Shown here in pieces: positions 20,539 through 32,700 of a stretch of 64,000 nucleotides of DNA. The number at the start of each line of letters is the position of its first letter. Position 1 is the stretch's first letter. The notes under the pieces were generated by a model. The model was not told the DNA's origin, searched no databases, and saw only the letters and a list, made by a program, of their open reading frames with translations. This stretch comes from Ciona intestinalis. Lineage: Eukaryota; Chordata; Ascidiacea; Phlebobranchia; Cionidae. A program made the position numbers and the translations under genes. The stretch spans positions 224,070-288,069 of the forward strand of contig NW_004190425.2 of NCBI RefSeq assembly GCF_000224145.3, in the 5' to 3' direction.

Positions 20539-23500
20539 TTTACTTAATGTTGATGATGTACCAGCTTGACATTGTGTGAGATCGTTGTTGGTTTCATTGT
20601 TTGATGTACCTACGGTGGGTGAAATTGGGATGTAAACAAAATGCGATGATAATAGTACTGAAATATGAGCCGTTATTCTAGTTAATCTTGTACATATACA
20701 ATATTTACTTGCACAAACATTATACCATATTGTAGGATAGGGGAAGACTGGACATCTTTAATACATTAATCTAAATATCCTGATCGTGTTTTAAACAATT
20801 AACAACGGTCTGTGGGAGTCGTAAGGATCCAGTTTAATGTTTCTTTTAATGTTCTTTGTTTACTACCAAATGGGACAAGAAAAAAAAACGGAACATGTGT
20901 ATCATCTTACCCCACCTTACTATAATACATATGCATAAGCAGTAGACATTGTTTTTTTTTTATTGTACACCCCTACACCCTAAAGTGGATACTATACAAA
21001 ACCATTTTTTATACTATGTAATATGGTAGGGTGGTAAAGATGGTCCATGTTTTTAATCATCAATTTTGGTCGCAAAATGACGTAAGTTTACCGACTTATT
21101 TACCAGTTTGCTCAAGCCTCTAAAAGAGAGTTAATAATTGTTAAAACAACGATTAGGAAATACGGGATTTTATACAAACGGTAGACATGTTACCCCGCAG
21201 TATTTTATATATGCTTAACTTGACTGAAAAAAAATGCTGTACTTACCGTCTAGTAATTGTATATCTCCTTGTAGTTGGTTCACTATTCCTAGCAATTCAT
21301 TAAAGTCATTGACAGTAATAACTTTATCTGGTGAACCAGCTATCAAGACAAGTTCACTTAGGATAATCTTAGACCCAACCCCCACAGCAAAAGTTTCCAC
21401 TCCTTCTTGCTTGGCTTCTGCTGCAGCAGACGACAAGTCTCTGAAATATATGTATATATTTAATTTCATAGAAATTGGGGTAACAGGTCAAGCTAGGTTT
21501 ACATTCCATTGTTGGACATCACCCATATATAATATATTATCAGAGAAATAGTAGGGTGGGGAAAGGCTTGAAACCTTTAGCACATAATATCCAAATATCC
21601 TGATCGTGTTTCAAAAAACTAACAACGGTCTGTGAGAGTCTTGAGGGTCCAGTTTTATAACTCCTTGAAGCTTCTTTGTTTACTACCAAATGGGTCGAGA
21701 AAATAGAATGGAAAGGTGTTCCATTTTTTATTAGGAGAAAAGAAGATGGGACCATTTTCATCATTTAAAAGAAGTGTGTAATATGCCAAGCACCGTCTTA
21801 CTCTTTGTCAGTACTCTGTCCGTCTGTAAGGAGAACCATAACTCGTCGGGAATCAGGATACCTGCTCATGTTTCCTTTGAAATCTTCGTTGACAGTTTTC
21901 CTTATAGCATAAGCAGTGAACGTACTCCGATCGTGGTACTACAAGAACGTTTTCAGTTAAAGCAAATAAGATATTAAATGAACAATGTACTACTATGGGG
22001 TAAAATGGGACACCGAACAATTAACAATGCCATTTTAGAGTGACGGGGCTACGATTTTATAATATTACTAAATATTTTTTGTTTACTACCAAATAGGTCG
22101 AAGAAATAAAATGAAAACATGTTTCATCTTTTTCCATCCAATCACACAACCAAAATATACACAATTTAGCCCCTAATGTCCTGGCCGGTACTAGTATTTA
22201 GTGTCGAACCAGACATATTCTGCCCAATTTGCCACAAACAATTTTTACTTACTTTTATTTTATCCACAGCTGCATCAAACAATATGTGGTCTTTGTATTC
22301 GCCCAAACGGATTTCCGTTTTTATAAAAGGTTGGACAACTTTCCGGTATTGGTAAGTGGAATATTGAACCTGTATGTGGTTATAGAAGGGGTTTAGTTTT
22401 AACAATGGCTCAATACATTGTAGGATAGGGTAAGTTGGGACTTTTTATTCTATTTTCTTGTCCCATTTAGTAATAAATAAGGAGTATGTACAGAATTATT
22501 TAACCGTAGCCTCGCGTCTCTAACAGAGCGTTGCAATTTGTTAAAAGTAAAAATGCGATCAGGAAATACGGGTATTATAATATAGATGCTATAATAGTAT
22601 CCCGCAGTGGCATATTTTTAACCGTTACTTCACATATGTTGTAGTTGCTTCACACATAATCTAGCATATTAAAGTTTCAGTTAATCGTCAGTAAAAAGAA
22701 TAACATAAAATATTTCATTTTTTGCTTAATGTTAGAAAAAAGTAGCGTCGATTCGTCGATCCTATTATTTAAAAAAACAACACGCTATGGATATAAATTT
22801 GTACTGGGAAAGAGCGTCAGTAAAAACGAATCACGGAAGGCGTGGTGGTTAGGTCAGTTAAAGTATAGACTGGACCATGTGTGTGTGAACTCGGTTCTCA
22901 AGACTCATGTTCGTGATCATTAGAATCTTAGATACGTAATTCAATGCTTGTAATCGTCCCAAGGACCTATAACGATATTTTACTGAACCAAGTTGACAAT
23001 GCGCTGTATTCCAATCAATTAAAAACGACACTAGACCAAATTATTCAATGTCATATTAACCACTGGCCAATTAAGATTCGTGGGCGCGCTTCAGAATTAC
23101 GTCATGTAATAACATTCGATAATTTACAAGTGTGCGGCTGTATCAGTTTATTGTGGACTATTGCTGGGATTTTTTTGCAGTAGATTTGTTTTTCCATCGT
23201 GACCCAATCATAGGTTTAATACTGTTTAAAGCGGACTATGGGTTGTGTCTTTATGCACACTTTCGTTTCTATTAGAAGTTTAACTTAATTAAGCAGAAAC
23301 GGCTCGTTTGTCTGCTAGGTGTAGCGACCATGCTTATTTTCTTCAAACTAAATGTAAATATTGTTTAAAATATTTCAAAATCTTTGCTACCGTAATCGAA
23401 GAAACCAATAAAAGGTATTATTGCAACCCACAGCATGCCAAACATGACTTACAACTCCGACTTGCACCGAGCTTGAAATATCAAATCCACTTGTCACTTG

Positions 23501-25888
23501 TTGTATCCAATGTTTGACGACTTCAAAACTTTCGTTCCCGACAGAGCGGGAGCCATCAACCACAAACATAAAGTCGATCATTTTCCTGTAACATTCTGAA
23601 AACAATAATAATTGGTACAGTGGGGTAAGATGGGATACTGTTCGCACCTAAACGCGTATTTGTTGGTCAGATTTGAACGATTAACGACGCTACTTTAGTC
23701 ACAAAACTACAGGTATAAATTCTGGAAATACTCTTCGTTTACTATAAAAAACGACAGGGACAATGAAAACATGTCCCATCTTACCCCACCCCAATTAAAG
23801 ATGTTGTCCTGACGCTTTATAGCGGAAAACTTTACTGATCTGTACCAAATAAATGCATGACGGTAACGCGCCAATTACAGCCTAAAACTACGGTCCCTTT
23901 ACATGTCTCACTGCAGTAGCTCATCTATACAGAATAGAAATATATGCATTCCACTTTGGTGTACGTATTTACGTTTCATACATTTCGTTTCGGCTTACGA
24001 GTTTTTACTTATGTAACTTTGTAGGTATAATTAAGCCATAAGGGACCCCTGTTAGGTGTCTTATCCAAGAACAAATACCCCGAAACTCATAGCAGCGCTG
24101 AGCCTCGAATCCTGTTACGTTAAATAAATGTTTCTCACCTCGTTTACATGGCGATAATTGTTTCCATTTTGGTCGATTAAGGACGTTGAGCTCCGAAGTT
24201 GTATTTGTGACGTAACAAACCCCTTCTGTCTTGTAGGCATCTTTACAGTTCCTTGTCCACATATTATTGCAAACCTAAAGTAACCATTTATACTACATAA
24301 GGTTTACTTCACCCAAAACTTAACGAATCGCTTATAAGTTTAAGTTGTAGGCTATTGTTGACTGAATTATGAATAATTTTTCAACGGCTGATTTCGAATA
24401 AAAAACGTACAGTATTTCCGACGTTTCGTAAGCGGTTAAATGATTATTACAATATGTTGGGTAGCAGAAGTAACAGAATATGAATTATGAATGAATCACC
24501 TAGGCAAGGCAAAAGTTGTTATACCACAAGATGTTTTATTTTATATCCGTTTTCGAGTTACCACGTACGTAAACTTGTAGATATATTTTTACTTTTTTGT
24601 TAATATCCTACAGTTTGGGCAACCCTTAAGTCGAGTTAATTGGAGCAATGATCGTTAAACGTGTTTCCTACATACCAATTTGATGGGATAATGAGTTTAA
24701 CTGATATAGACCTGCATTATGGTTTATAGAGACTACGCTTATTTTCTTCCAATTAAACGTAAACATGTTTTTAACTGTAAACGTGTTTTAACAACTGTTG
24801 TTTTGTCGCTATATCCTGTCTTTTCGTTTAAAATATTTCTAAATCTTCGCTTCCGTAATCAAAGAAACAATTAAAACTATTATTTTACTGAATCTTACAA
24901 CGAGATTACTTTGACCTTCGTCCCAACTCGCCCCCACCATCGACATAGTGAGTGCTTGAAGTGGATTCCCAGCAACAGATGTTTCTTGGGAGGTGGATAC
25001 GATGGAACAATTCTTTCGATGAACAAAAGTGACTCCGTTATCAAGATTTAAATCACCTGCGATGTTGCAAACCTATATTACTTTGCTTTAACATTAAAAA
25101 AAAAATTAGACCAAATGCATTTTTTGGACATCCAGTTTTAGGTAACTCAAGCAAGCAAAATATGCCACAGTGGTTACCGCGCCTGGCTCTTGCCAAGCTG
25201 TTACAAGGCTTGTCGCTGCTTCTATCATGGGCGTATTGGCACGACACAAAGCTACAAATGTGACTGGCACGAGGGGTATGAAACAGAACGCCTGTTTTAT
25301 AATGACTGTCGTTTTATAATGACTTACCCGCCACGCCATGATAAGGTAAGTGACATTAATTCAATGTTTCTTACCGCATCTGTAGAGATTCCCGGTCGAC
25401 CTTTCACGATAAGCAAGTTGTTTATCATTAATGGTTTGTATTTTATCAAAGGGAGAGCCGACGAACAACCTGTTGTAAAGTAGCGGTTTTAGTAATGTTA
25501 TATACACATAAAGTGCTGATACTGTTTCGAATCCAGTTTGGCGTCCAAGCTTTTCAAGATAAGGTTTCAATGGTATCAATATTCGACTGGGATATTCACA
25601 ATAGTAAGCACAAGAAAAATTGCTGATTAAATATAATTAAGTGTGTATTTATTACCATTATCACCATACATTTATAACCATACGTTACTTAGTATATAAT
25701 ACGTGTTGCGCTTACTCCTGTGCATGGTTGCTTGTGCTAAGTAGAGAAACGGTGTAGCCGAAATAAATGGACGATTGTCTCACACCGAAACCTGAGAAAT
25801 CTCTTTGAACTACTTCCTCATCTAAGTTAAACCCATATACATGAAGTGAATACAAAAACACAAAACACGTCACTGAAAACTCAAACAT
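20539..25888 (-). CDS. Integrin alpha head cassette D (no leg of its own)
   Basis: A head of 408 codons in nine exons: 25888-25716, 25469-25375, 25056-24899, 24274-24139, 23595-23453, 22369-22253, 21938-21802, 21440-21247, 20609-20539. Signal peptide MFEFSVTCFVFLYS is followed by FNLDEE, FG-GAP1 (LFVGSPFDK...GNLYRC), FG-GAP2, a linker NMWTRNC...GVCYV, and an I domain with MIDAS DGSRS, STFTAYAI and LLTDG. Exon structure and phases copy head E exactly. The post-I exon ends QCQAGTSSTLSK on donor AAA|GTGAGT in phase 0. Only about 700 bases separate it from the start of head E, and no FG-GAP3 or leg exon lies there. The conserved I-domain C-terminal Glu is Asp here (LLDGT). No stop codon or broken splice site was found, so I do not regard it as a pseudogene. 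Confidence 0.9.
20731..20930. mobile_element. Palindromic MITE copy
   Basis: GTAGGATAGGGGAAGACTGG to TCATCTTACCCCACCTTAC. Confidence 0.7.
21018..21205. mobile_element. Degraded MITE
   Basis: ATGGTAGGGTGGTAAAGATG to ATGTTACCCCGCAGTAT. Between head D exons 21440-21247 and 20609-20539. Confidence 0.5.
21549..21740. mobile_element. Palindromic MITE copy
   Basis: TAGTAGGGTGGGGAAAGG, AAATATCCTGATCGTGTTTC and GAAAGGTGTTCCATTTTT. Confidence 0.65.
21994..22135. mobile_element. MITE with internal deletion
   Basis: CTATGGGGTAAAATGGGACA, TGTTTACTACCAAATAGG and CATGTTTCATCTTTTTCC. Confidence 0.6.
22418..22600. mobile_element. Degraded MITE
   Basis: GTAGGATAGGGTAAGTTGGG and AATGCGATCAGGAAATACGG; right end weak. 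In the head D intron 23453-22369. Confidence 0.5.
23258..23425 (+). mobile_element. R3 repeat with internal deletion
   Basis: TTAGAAGTTTAACTTAATTA, GTCTGCTAGGTGTAGCGACC, then directly AAATCTTTGCTACCGTAATC. Adjacent to head D exon 23595-23453. Confidence 0.6.
23619..23800. mobile_element. Palindromic MITE copy
   Basis: CAGTGGGGTAAGATGGGATA to CATGTCCCATCTTACCCCAC. Directly upstream of head D exon 23595-23453. Confidence 0.7.
23960..24122 (-). mobile_element. Degraded tRNA-derived SINE
   Basis: Shows GGTGTCTTATCCAAGAACA and GAGCCTCGAATCCTGTTACG (B box). In the head D intron 24139-23595. Confidence 0.5.
24722..24888 (+). mobile_element. R3 repeat, 5'-truncated
   Basis: CTACGCTTATTTTCTTCCAA to AAATCTTCGCTTCCGTAATC. 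It ends just before head D exon 25056-24899. Confidence 0.65.
25135..25350 (+). mobile_element. tRNA-derived SINE with internal deletion
   Basis: The head GTTACCGCGCCTGGCTCTTG joins almost directly to GGCACGAGGGGTATGAAACA and the ATAATGACTGTCGTTTTATA tail. Most of the body is missing. In the head D intron 25375-25056. Confidence 0.6.
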
Positions 25889-25893
25889 ATTTC

Positions 25894-25916
25894 CTGATGT
25901 AGTAATACAAGAAAGA
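25894..25916 (-). promoter_or_regulatory. 3' splice acceptor just upstream of head D start
   Basis: A sequence ending TATTACTACATCAG, preceded by CTTTCTTG, lies 5 nt before the ATG at 25888. As with head E there is no coding exon to feed it, so spliced-leader trans-splicing or a remote leader exon is the natural reading. Confidence 0.5.
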
Positions 25917-26419
25917 CTTAGTTAAAACGGTCCTACAATACAGGTATATACTATCAACATTACAACCCGTCATACGTTTAGCCTGGGGGCCCCTTCTTGG
26001 TTCCGCACTGAGGAAACCTATTCAGTAGTTCCTTTCATATTCCGATTCTTTTAAGGCTGGGAAATTTATAAAAAGTTTGTGTTCGTTTGACGTCATTATA
26101 TGGTGCTTTCCTTTTTTCAGATACGTCACGATTAAGTTTTAAATTATGGTATACGTTATCGGGTTATGGAAATCGGTATTAAAAGATTCTGATCATACAA
26201 AAGTAACACCATTGTGCTATGGCCACAGTAAGTCGTATTCTACGCAATAATATATTGTTTGCACTATACCAATATAACCTATGATTGCTTACCTTTTTTC
26301 ATTTTGTGGGAAGTTTTCATCTTCAGATATCTAAACTAGTACTTTCACACACAACACAAAACAACATGCGGCATGTACAGTGGTATGCAGAGCCACTGTA
26401 TTGGTTGGTATATATTATA

Positions 26420-26612
26420 TATAGTAGGGTGGGGGGGAAACCTTTAGCACATAATATACAAATATCCTGATCGTGTTTTAAATCAAATAACAACAGTCTA
26501 CGGGAGTCGTACGAATAAGGTTTTATAATTCTTTGAGCGTTCTTTGTTTACTACTAAACGGGGCAAGAAAATAGAGGTAAAATGTGTCCCATCTTTCCCC
26601 ACCTTACTGTAT
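26420..26612. mobile_element. Palindromic MITE copy
   Basis: ATAGTAGGGTGGGGGGGAAA, core and GTGTCCCATCTTTCCCCACC. In the spacer between heads C and D. Confidence 0.75.
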
Positions 26613-26737
26613 ATTCTCCAAGTACATTGTATCACATTAAAGGCGAGTTGCTCTAGGCTTTGCACGCCACTCAATATCATGCAAACATTAACAAAAAACA
26701 TGCAATGATGATGTAACAAGAATGAAACATATTTTAC

Positions 26738-29700
26738 CGGGCGTTTTCCCGAAGCTATGGAAAATCCACTTTGTCCAAGTTCCCGCCCAAATGCTGATAC
26801 AGTAGAGTTAGCGTTTGCACCTGTTACAAAAAAAAACACATTAGCAATATTTGTTTGAGTATATAACTATTTAATATTAGAACGATTTAGTAGACTATTG
26901 TTTTTAAGATGAGATTTTTCGTATGTCTACTGTCGCTTTACTGTAAATGTAACAGTTAATGTAATAGAGTAGGTTGGGGAAGATGGGACACCTTTTCATT
27001 CTACTTCTACGTCCCATTTGGTAGTGAACAAAGAATATTCAAAGAATTATAAAACTATATCTCTACGACTCCCATAGACCGTTGTTAATGGTTTAAAACA
27101 CGAGCAGAAAATTTGGATATTATGTGCTAAAGGTGTCTCGTCTTCCCCACGACCCCACCCCACTATATTAATCTTTATTACATTAATTGTTACTTTCGAA
27201 GTAAAATATGGCCAATGACACTGACTAATAAAATAAAGAATATTTTATTTCATCGTTACCCATTGCACTTACCTTCCAAAACGAAATTTAAAATGGCAGA
27301 TCTCAATTGACTGACAATTTTGTTCAAACCAGCAAAATTCGATGTGTAATAAACACGTTCATTTGTTCCTTGTCCATTTGCTATTTCCTGTTAAGTAAAC
27401 GTATATTACAAAATTTTTGAAAGTTAAATATGAATAATTGGCACTTTGCGTGACTGGACAACTTATAGTTTAAAGGAATGTAAATTGTTTATCTTTGCAT
27501 GGCAGGGTAACGACAGTCTTTATAACACTGTACTGTTTTTACCTCGTATACCTACATGTCACAACGCAAAGTAAATTTCTGGGTCTCATTTTTGGAGGTT
27601 CCTTTTTGTTATTGCTGGCAATTTAGGAAACAATAAAACACCACTGGGTTGGAGTAATGTGCGTTAAGTTTCTTGCCCACGATGTCAGTATCGGTATCGA
27701 GCCGGTATCATCCGTTCTGAGTGTCGAACCAGGTACAATTTCGGTTATGCGTTGGAAGCATCTAACCGTTAAAAGGCACCGGACTGGTAGAAATGTATAC
27801 GGATGTACGAAATATTTCATACAACTCGTGTATTGATGAATTACCAACTCAATGACTTCGTGAATAATATAATTTGTGGGGTCTTTTTTGGTATTGACAG
27901 TATAGCTATAGACAGTGTATTCGTGACCACACGCCCAAGGAATGTGTGTAAACTAATCAGAAACCTGTAGTTCTTTTTCGTTTGCCTCACCCACTCCTAC
28001 AGCGAAGGTTGTTATATTTAAACTTCTAACGTAATTTGCACTTGATGGTAGCAACTGTTTGTCAGTGGACCTGGGACGTAAAAAAGAACATTATTATTAT
28101 ACTGCATATAGCGAGTATACGCTGCGTTGGACAGATTCAAACCTATATATAATACAGTATAACGATGCAACGAAAGCTTTCAGTTCGAAGTTATGTTCGA
28201 AAGCTAAAAAAATAACTTACTTCAATCGCAACACCCAGAGCAACAAGACATTTACCCTGTAACCTCTTATCCTCTAGCTCATTATTAACCTTAAAATTAT
28301 GGTAGGGGGAGACGGGAGCTTTAAGCACACAGTGCCCAATATTTCCGAAGTCGAAACATATGGTGAAATGGGTGTCCGTAAAAATAGTATTAAAAAAGTC
28401 CCATCTTTTCCCACCCTAATATATATTGCTTTTGAATTTGTGGATTTAAATGATTGAGAATACAAAAATTAAAAGTTAAGACAAAGAATAATGTACATTA
28501 GGATACAAATACAGTATTATAACGTTTCGCTTAAATAATTCTTAGAAATGAAAGAGAAGCCAGATAAAATAAACGATTGCAAATTTAATCAAAATATCAA
28601 TCATATTTACATGTTGTTGCTATGCCAGGCATATTACAAGTCTCAAGAGATCTTCCGGCATTAAAGTCTTAAAAGACCACAAACAAACAAAATGCTAGAA
28701 GATTTTTTACAAAAATATTATTCAGTTTGAAATTATTTCACTTACAATCCATCGGTCAGCAGGATAAGAACTTTACTTGTCTTCGGTCGATTCCAACGAC
28801 TAGATTGTTGAAAATCAAAAACCGTTTTGTTTAGCGCATGCGCAGTGTATGTTGTGTATTCATGCAACGATATGTTGCGAACTGCTGCCTATACAAATAT
28901 AAGAATAAAAGTCATTGCACAGCTTAAGTTGTGTTTTTAATCTTGCCTGGTACGTTATTACCATCTTCAGCTATCTTAAAGCGTCCGAAGCCGTATATAC
29001 ATGAATTCAGATAAAAAACTTTTTTAGTAATCTGGGTTTTAAGTGTCTTACAATATTTGTAAAGCTTCTCCAACACCAATTCGGTGGGTTTTGTTTAAAG
29101 AGGGCATACCAGCAAAAAATAAAACTTGTGTATTGATAGAAATGCCCAAATGTGATCTAAAGGTACCACCAAACGAAACAGGTTTTTCGTTAGTATGCCC
29201 AATTTAGCACCGGAGCAACAGTTGCTCGGGCAAGACACTTCAGTTGCTCCAACCCAGTGGTCACTATAATGGGCTAAATTATCAGACACAAATAAAAAAG
29301 GGAAAAAGTAATCACCCATTAAGTAAAAGGTATACTCGTAAGCTGACACGAGGTGAATAAAACATAGCACCCGTGTTTAACGACTGTCGTTTTTCGGCCA
29401 CGCGAGGATAAAGTAAGTTGCATTCAAGTTCAGCCTTGGTGAGTACGATGACAGCAACAAACGTTGCAACTGTACGATCAAATAGGTCGACACTTTACTG
29501 TTGCATATCTATTGCCCTCTAGGGGATGTCATATTTTCGACACAAAACGTTGTCTATAAACAACCTACATAATATAAACTTACACTAAACTCTTGTTTGT
29601 TGCGGTATTTTCCAAGCGGAACTTCAGTTTTGATGTAAGACTGTTTGTCTAATGGTCTGGATAAAATAAAATAAGTTAGTGTAAACATAATATTACATAT

Positions 29701-32700
29701 AGTAGCATGGGGGAAGACGGGACACCTTTAGCGCATAATATTTAACAAGTTTTTGTTTTTTAAACAATTAACAACGGTCCATGGGGTTCACGAGGATACA
29801 CTTTTATAATTACTAGAATGTTTTTGAAAATCATATTCATTAAAGAACGAAAATGTAATGTCTATGAATTTATATTACGCAGTATATAATTCTATATTTG
29901 TACCACGTGACTGAATATTTCATAGTAACCACGCTAAGCATTCAATCTCATTATTGTAGAATTACAACGATACAAACACAATCACTTGTCCAGTCTAAAC
30001 TACAGCACTAGACAGCGGAACACTTCAGAAGAAAAGTCAAAAGCAAAACGACATTTAAAAAGCGTGTTGCACCCCAAAAATACTTTTTAGAGAACAATAC
30101 TTACTCCGTTGCCCAGTAATGTGAATATTGAATAACCCCGACTTGTGTGTAGCCATCACTAATATCAAAGCTGTTTGCAACCTTTATTGTCCAGTTTTTT
30201 ACGATTTCAAAATTATCTTTTCCAACTGACCCAGAACCATCCAGCACAAACAACATGTCCAAATCAATAATAGGACATCCTGCAAAAAATATAGATAAGT
30301 ATATAAAAGAATCACTTATTCATCCACACTCCAGTAAGCCCACGATACCCGTTATAGCATACAGATGTCATGATGTCTTGTTATAGCCAGCCCTGTATTG
30401 CAAGTTACCACGCTAACTATGCGGGTTTTATTTTGATCTATTTTCATTGCTTCCGATACGACAGTTATAACAGCTGAGTTATAGTCACGACCGTCAAGTG
30501 TATTGTATAAGAACACACGCCCGCAATGGTAGCAGCAATGAGCATCGAAACCAGTTACGAAGTCAGTGCTCTAACCGCTAACCCACGGCACCTGTATTTC
30601 AATACAACAGCAAAACCGAAACGAAAAGCTAATTTTTTTTTTAGATTAAACATCACAATGTTTGCTTACTTATCTTATTTGTCTCAGGTCCAGGAGCCCA
30701 CGTAGAGCCTCGGTTCATACTGTTGTAGCAATAACCGGGAGAATATATTGAATCCGGTGGGCAGTTTTGTTGCTTGGTGGGTGAGCATGCCTGAAAAATT
30801 ATACTGTGTATATACACTGAGGTTGCGTGAAGAAGAACTCAAGCGTGCTTGTTTAAAATAGACTATATAGTAGTGTGGGGTAAAATGGGCCATGTTTTCA
30901 TTCTCTGTTATAGTCTCAATTGGCCATAAACAAAAAATTAACAGTAAATAATTATATAACCGTATCCTCACGACTTAAAAAGAGTGTTGTTAAATGTTGA
31001 AAACACAATCAGAAAATATGGAATAACGGTATTCCATCTTACCTCATTGTACTATATCAGAATAAACAATCAACAGTTATTTTAGCATGCAGTATTTAAT
31101 GGCCATAATGACTTATGGTATAATAAAGCGGGCCGAAAAGTGTTATACAAAATATTTATATCTACTCAAAAACAAAAAAAAAATTCACTTTAATTGCTTT
31201 GTATGTGATTTATATAGCATACCGATAGCCTTCCATTTGGCGAAACATCCACGCTTAATCCGAAAGCGTCTCCCCTCTGGGCTCCTGGTGGGTTACGAGA
31301 GTTACACGCTGGTCTTGGTGGTGGATTCGATGAGAATAAATTCGAAACTGGACATTCAAGTAAATCTCCCGTCGCTGTTATTGATAAAAATATTTAAAGG
31401 GTTTAATTTTTACCCTTCTCTGGCTCTATATTTGTTTGCAAAAGAGTTAGGAATTGTATGGTGATGGGGTAATATGGGACACAGTAGCCTGGGGTAATAT
31501 GGGACATTTTTCAACCTCTTTTATCTTTCCTTTTGGTAGTAAACAAAATATTTAAATAATGCTACTGCAGCCTTACTACTTTAAAAAAGTACATGCACCA
31601 CAAGATTTATTATGTGTTACATACATTACAGCCAATAGATATGACACAATATTGTCGTTATTTTTAAAAGTTCTTGTTTAAAAAAGTTAATCTATCTCTA
31701 GCAATGTCGAAATTTTGTGATATAGTAATGTGGAGTAAGATGGGATACCGTTAACACCTAAATCCCATTTGCCCTGACCGTGTTTTAAACAATTAACAAT
31801 ATGTGATCGGAGTCACGGGGCCTCTAATATTTAGTTCCGTTAAAATTCTTTGTTTTCTATTAAATGAGACGAAAAAAGAAAACAGAAACATGTCCCATCT
31901 TACACCATCCTACTATACACTCTTTAAACCCCTGTTTCTGTTTACGCCACGTCTCGTGACACAGTGTCCCGATCAAAATAAGGTCACAACACCCGTGATG
32001 GTATTGCTGGCAACATAACAAGACATGCAACCACTGAAGTTATAATAATACCTATATTTTGTAAAGCACGATGTCGTGTTTATACTTCCGCGTTTAACAC
32101 TCCGTGCTAAAATATTGTGATGCTTATATTCAACGAACAAAACATACAGCATATCCTAATATCATTATTTATTAATATCTTCAAATATTATAGCGTGGAA
32201 TCCGGCACTTGGATATGAAATGAACATTTGACTAATAATTATAAAATTAATAAAGAAAATAGAAGTAGAGTATACAGCATTAAAAGTATATCTCAAACTC
32301 TGTTTAATCGCTTGTTGAAATAATAACAAAAACATTTTTCGCGAGAATTTCGATTGTTAGGATATCAATTTAATTACTTAAGTCCGTATCTCAAAATTAA
32401 TATGATGATATAGATATACTATATGGTGGTGTAACATGGGACATGTTTCCAATTTCTTTAATATTCCAATTTAGTAGTAACTAAAGAATATGTAAAGAAT
32501 TATATAACAATATTTTCATGGTTTAAAAGAGTGTGGTTACTTGATAAATCATTATTATAGGGAATTTGGAATATATGCTAACAATATCCCATCTTACCCC
32601 AGAGTATTATGTTTGTCGCCTTCGTTGCCCAAACGATACGAATGGATGTTTTCCACATATATGTTCCAATAACAGCACGCGAACATGATAATATGGTACT

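Noticed and set aside
31087..31464. Plus-strand open frame with RLPSGLLVGYESYTL (also at 41517-41780)
   Set aside because: Antisense reading of the conserved FG-GAP2 exon; its repetition follows from the exon's own conservation.
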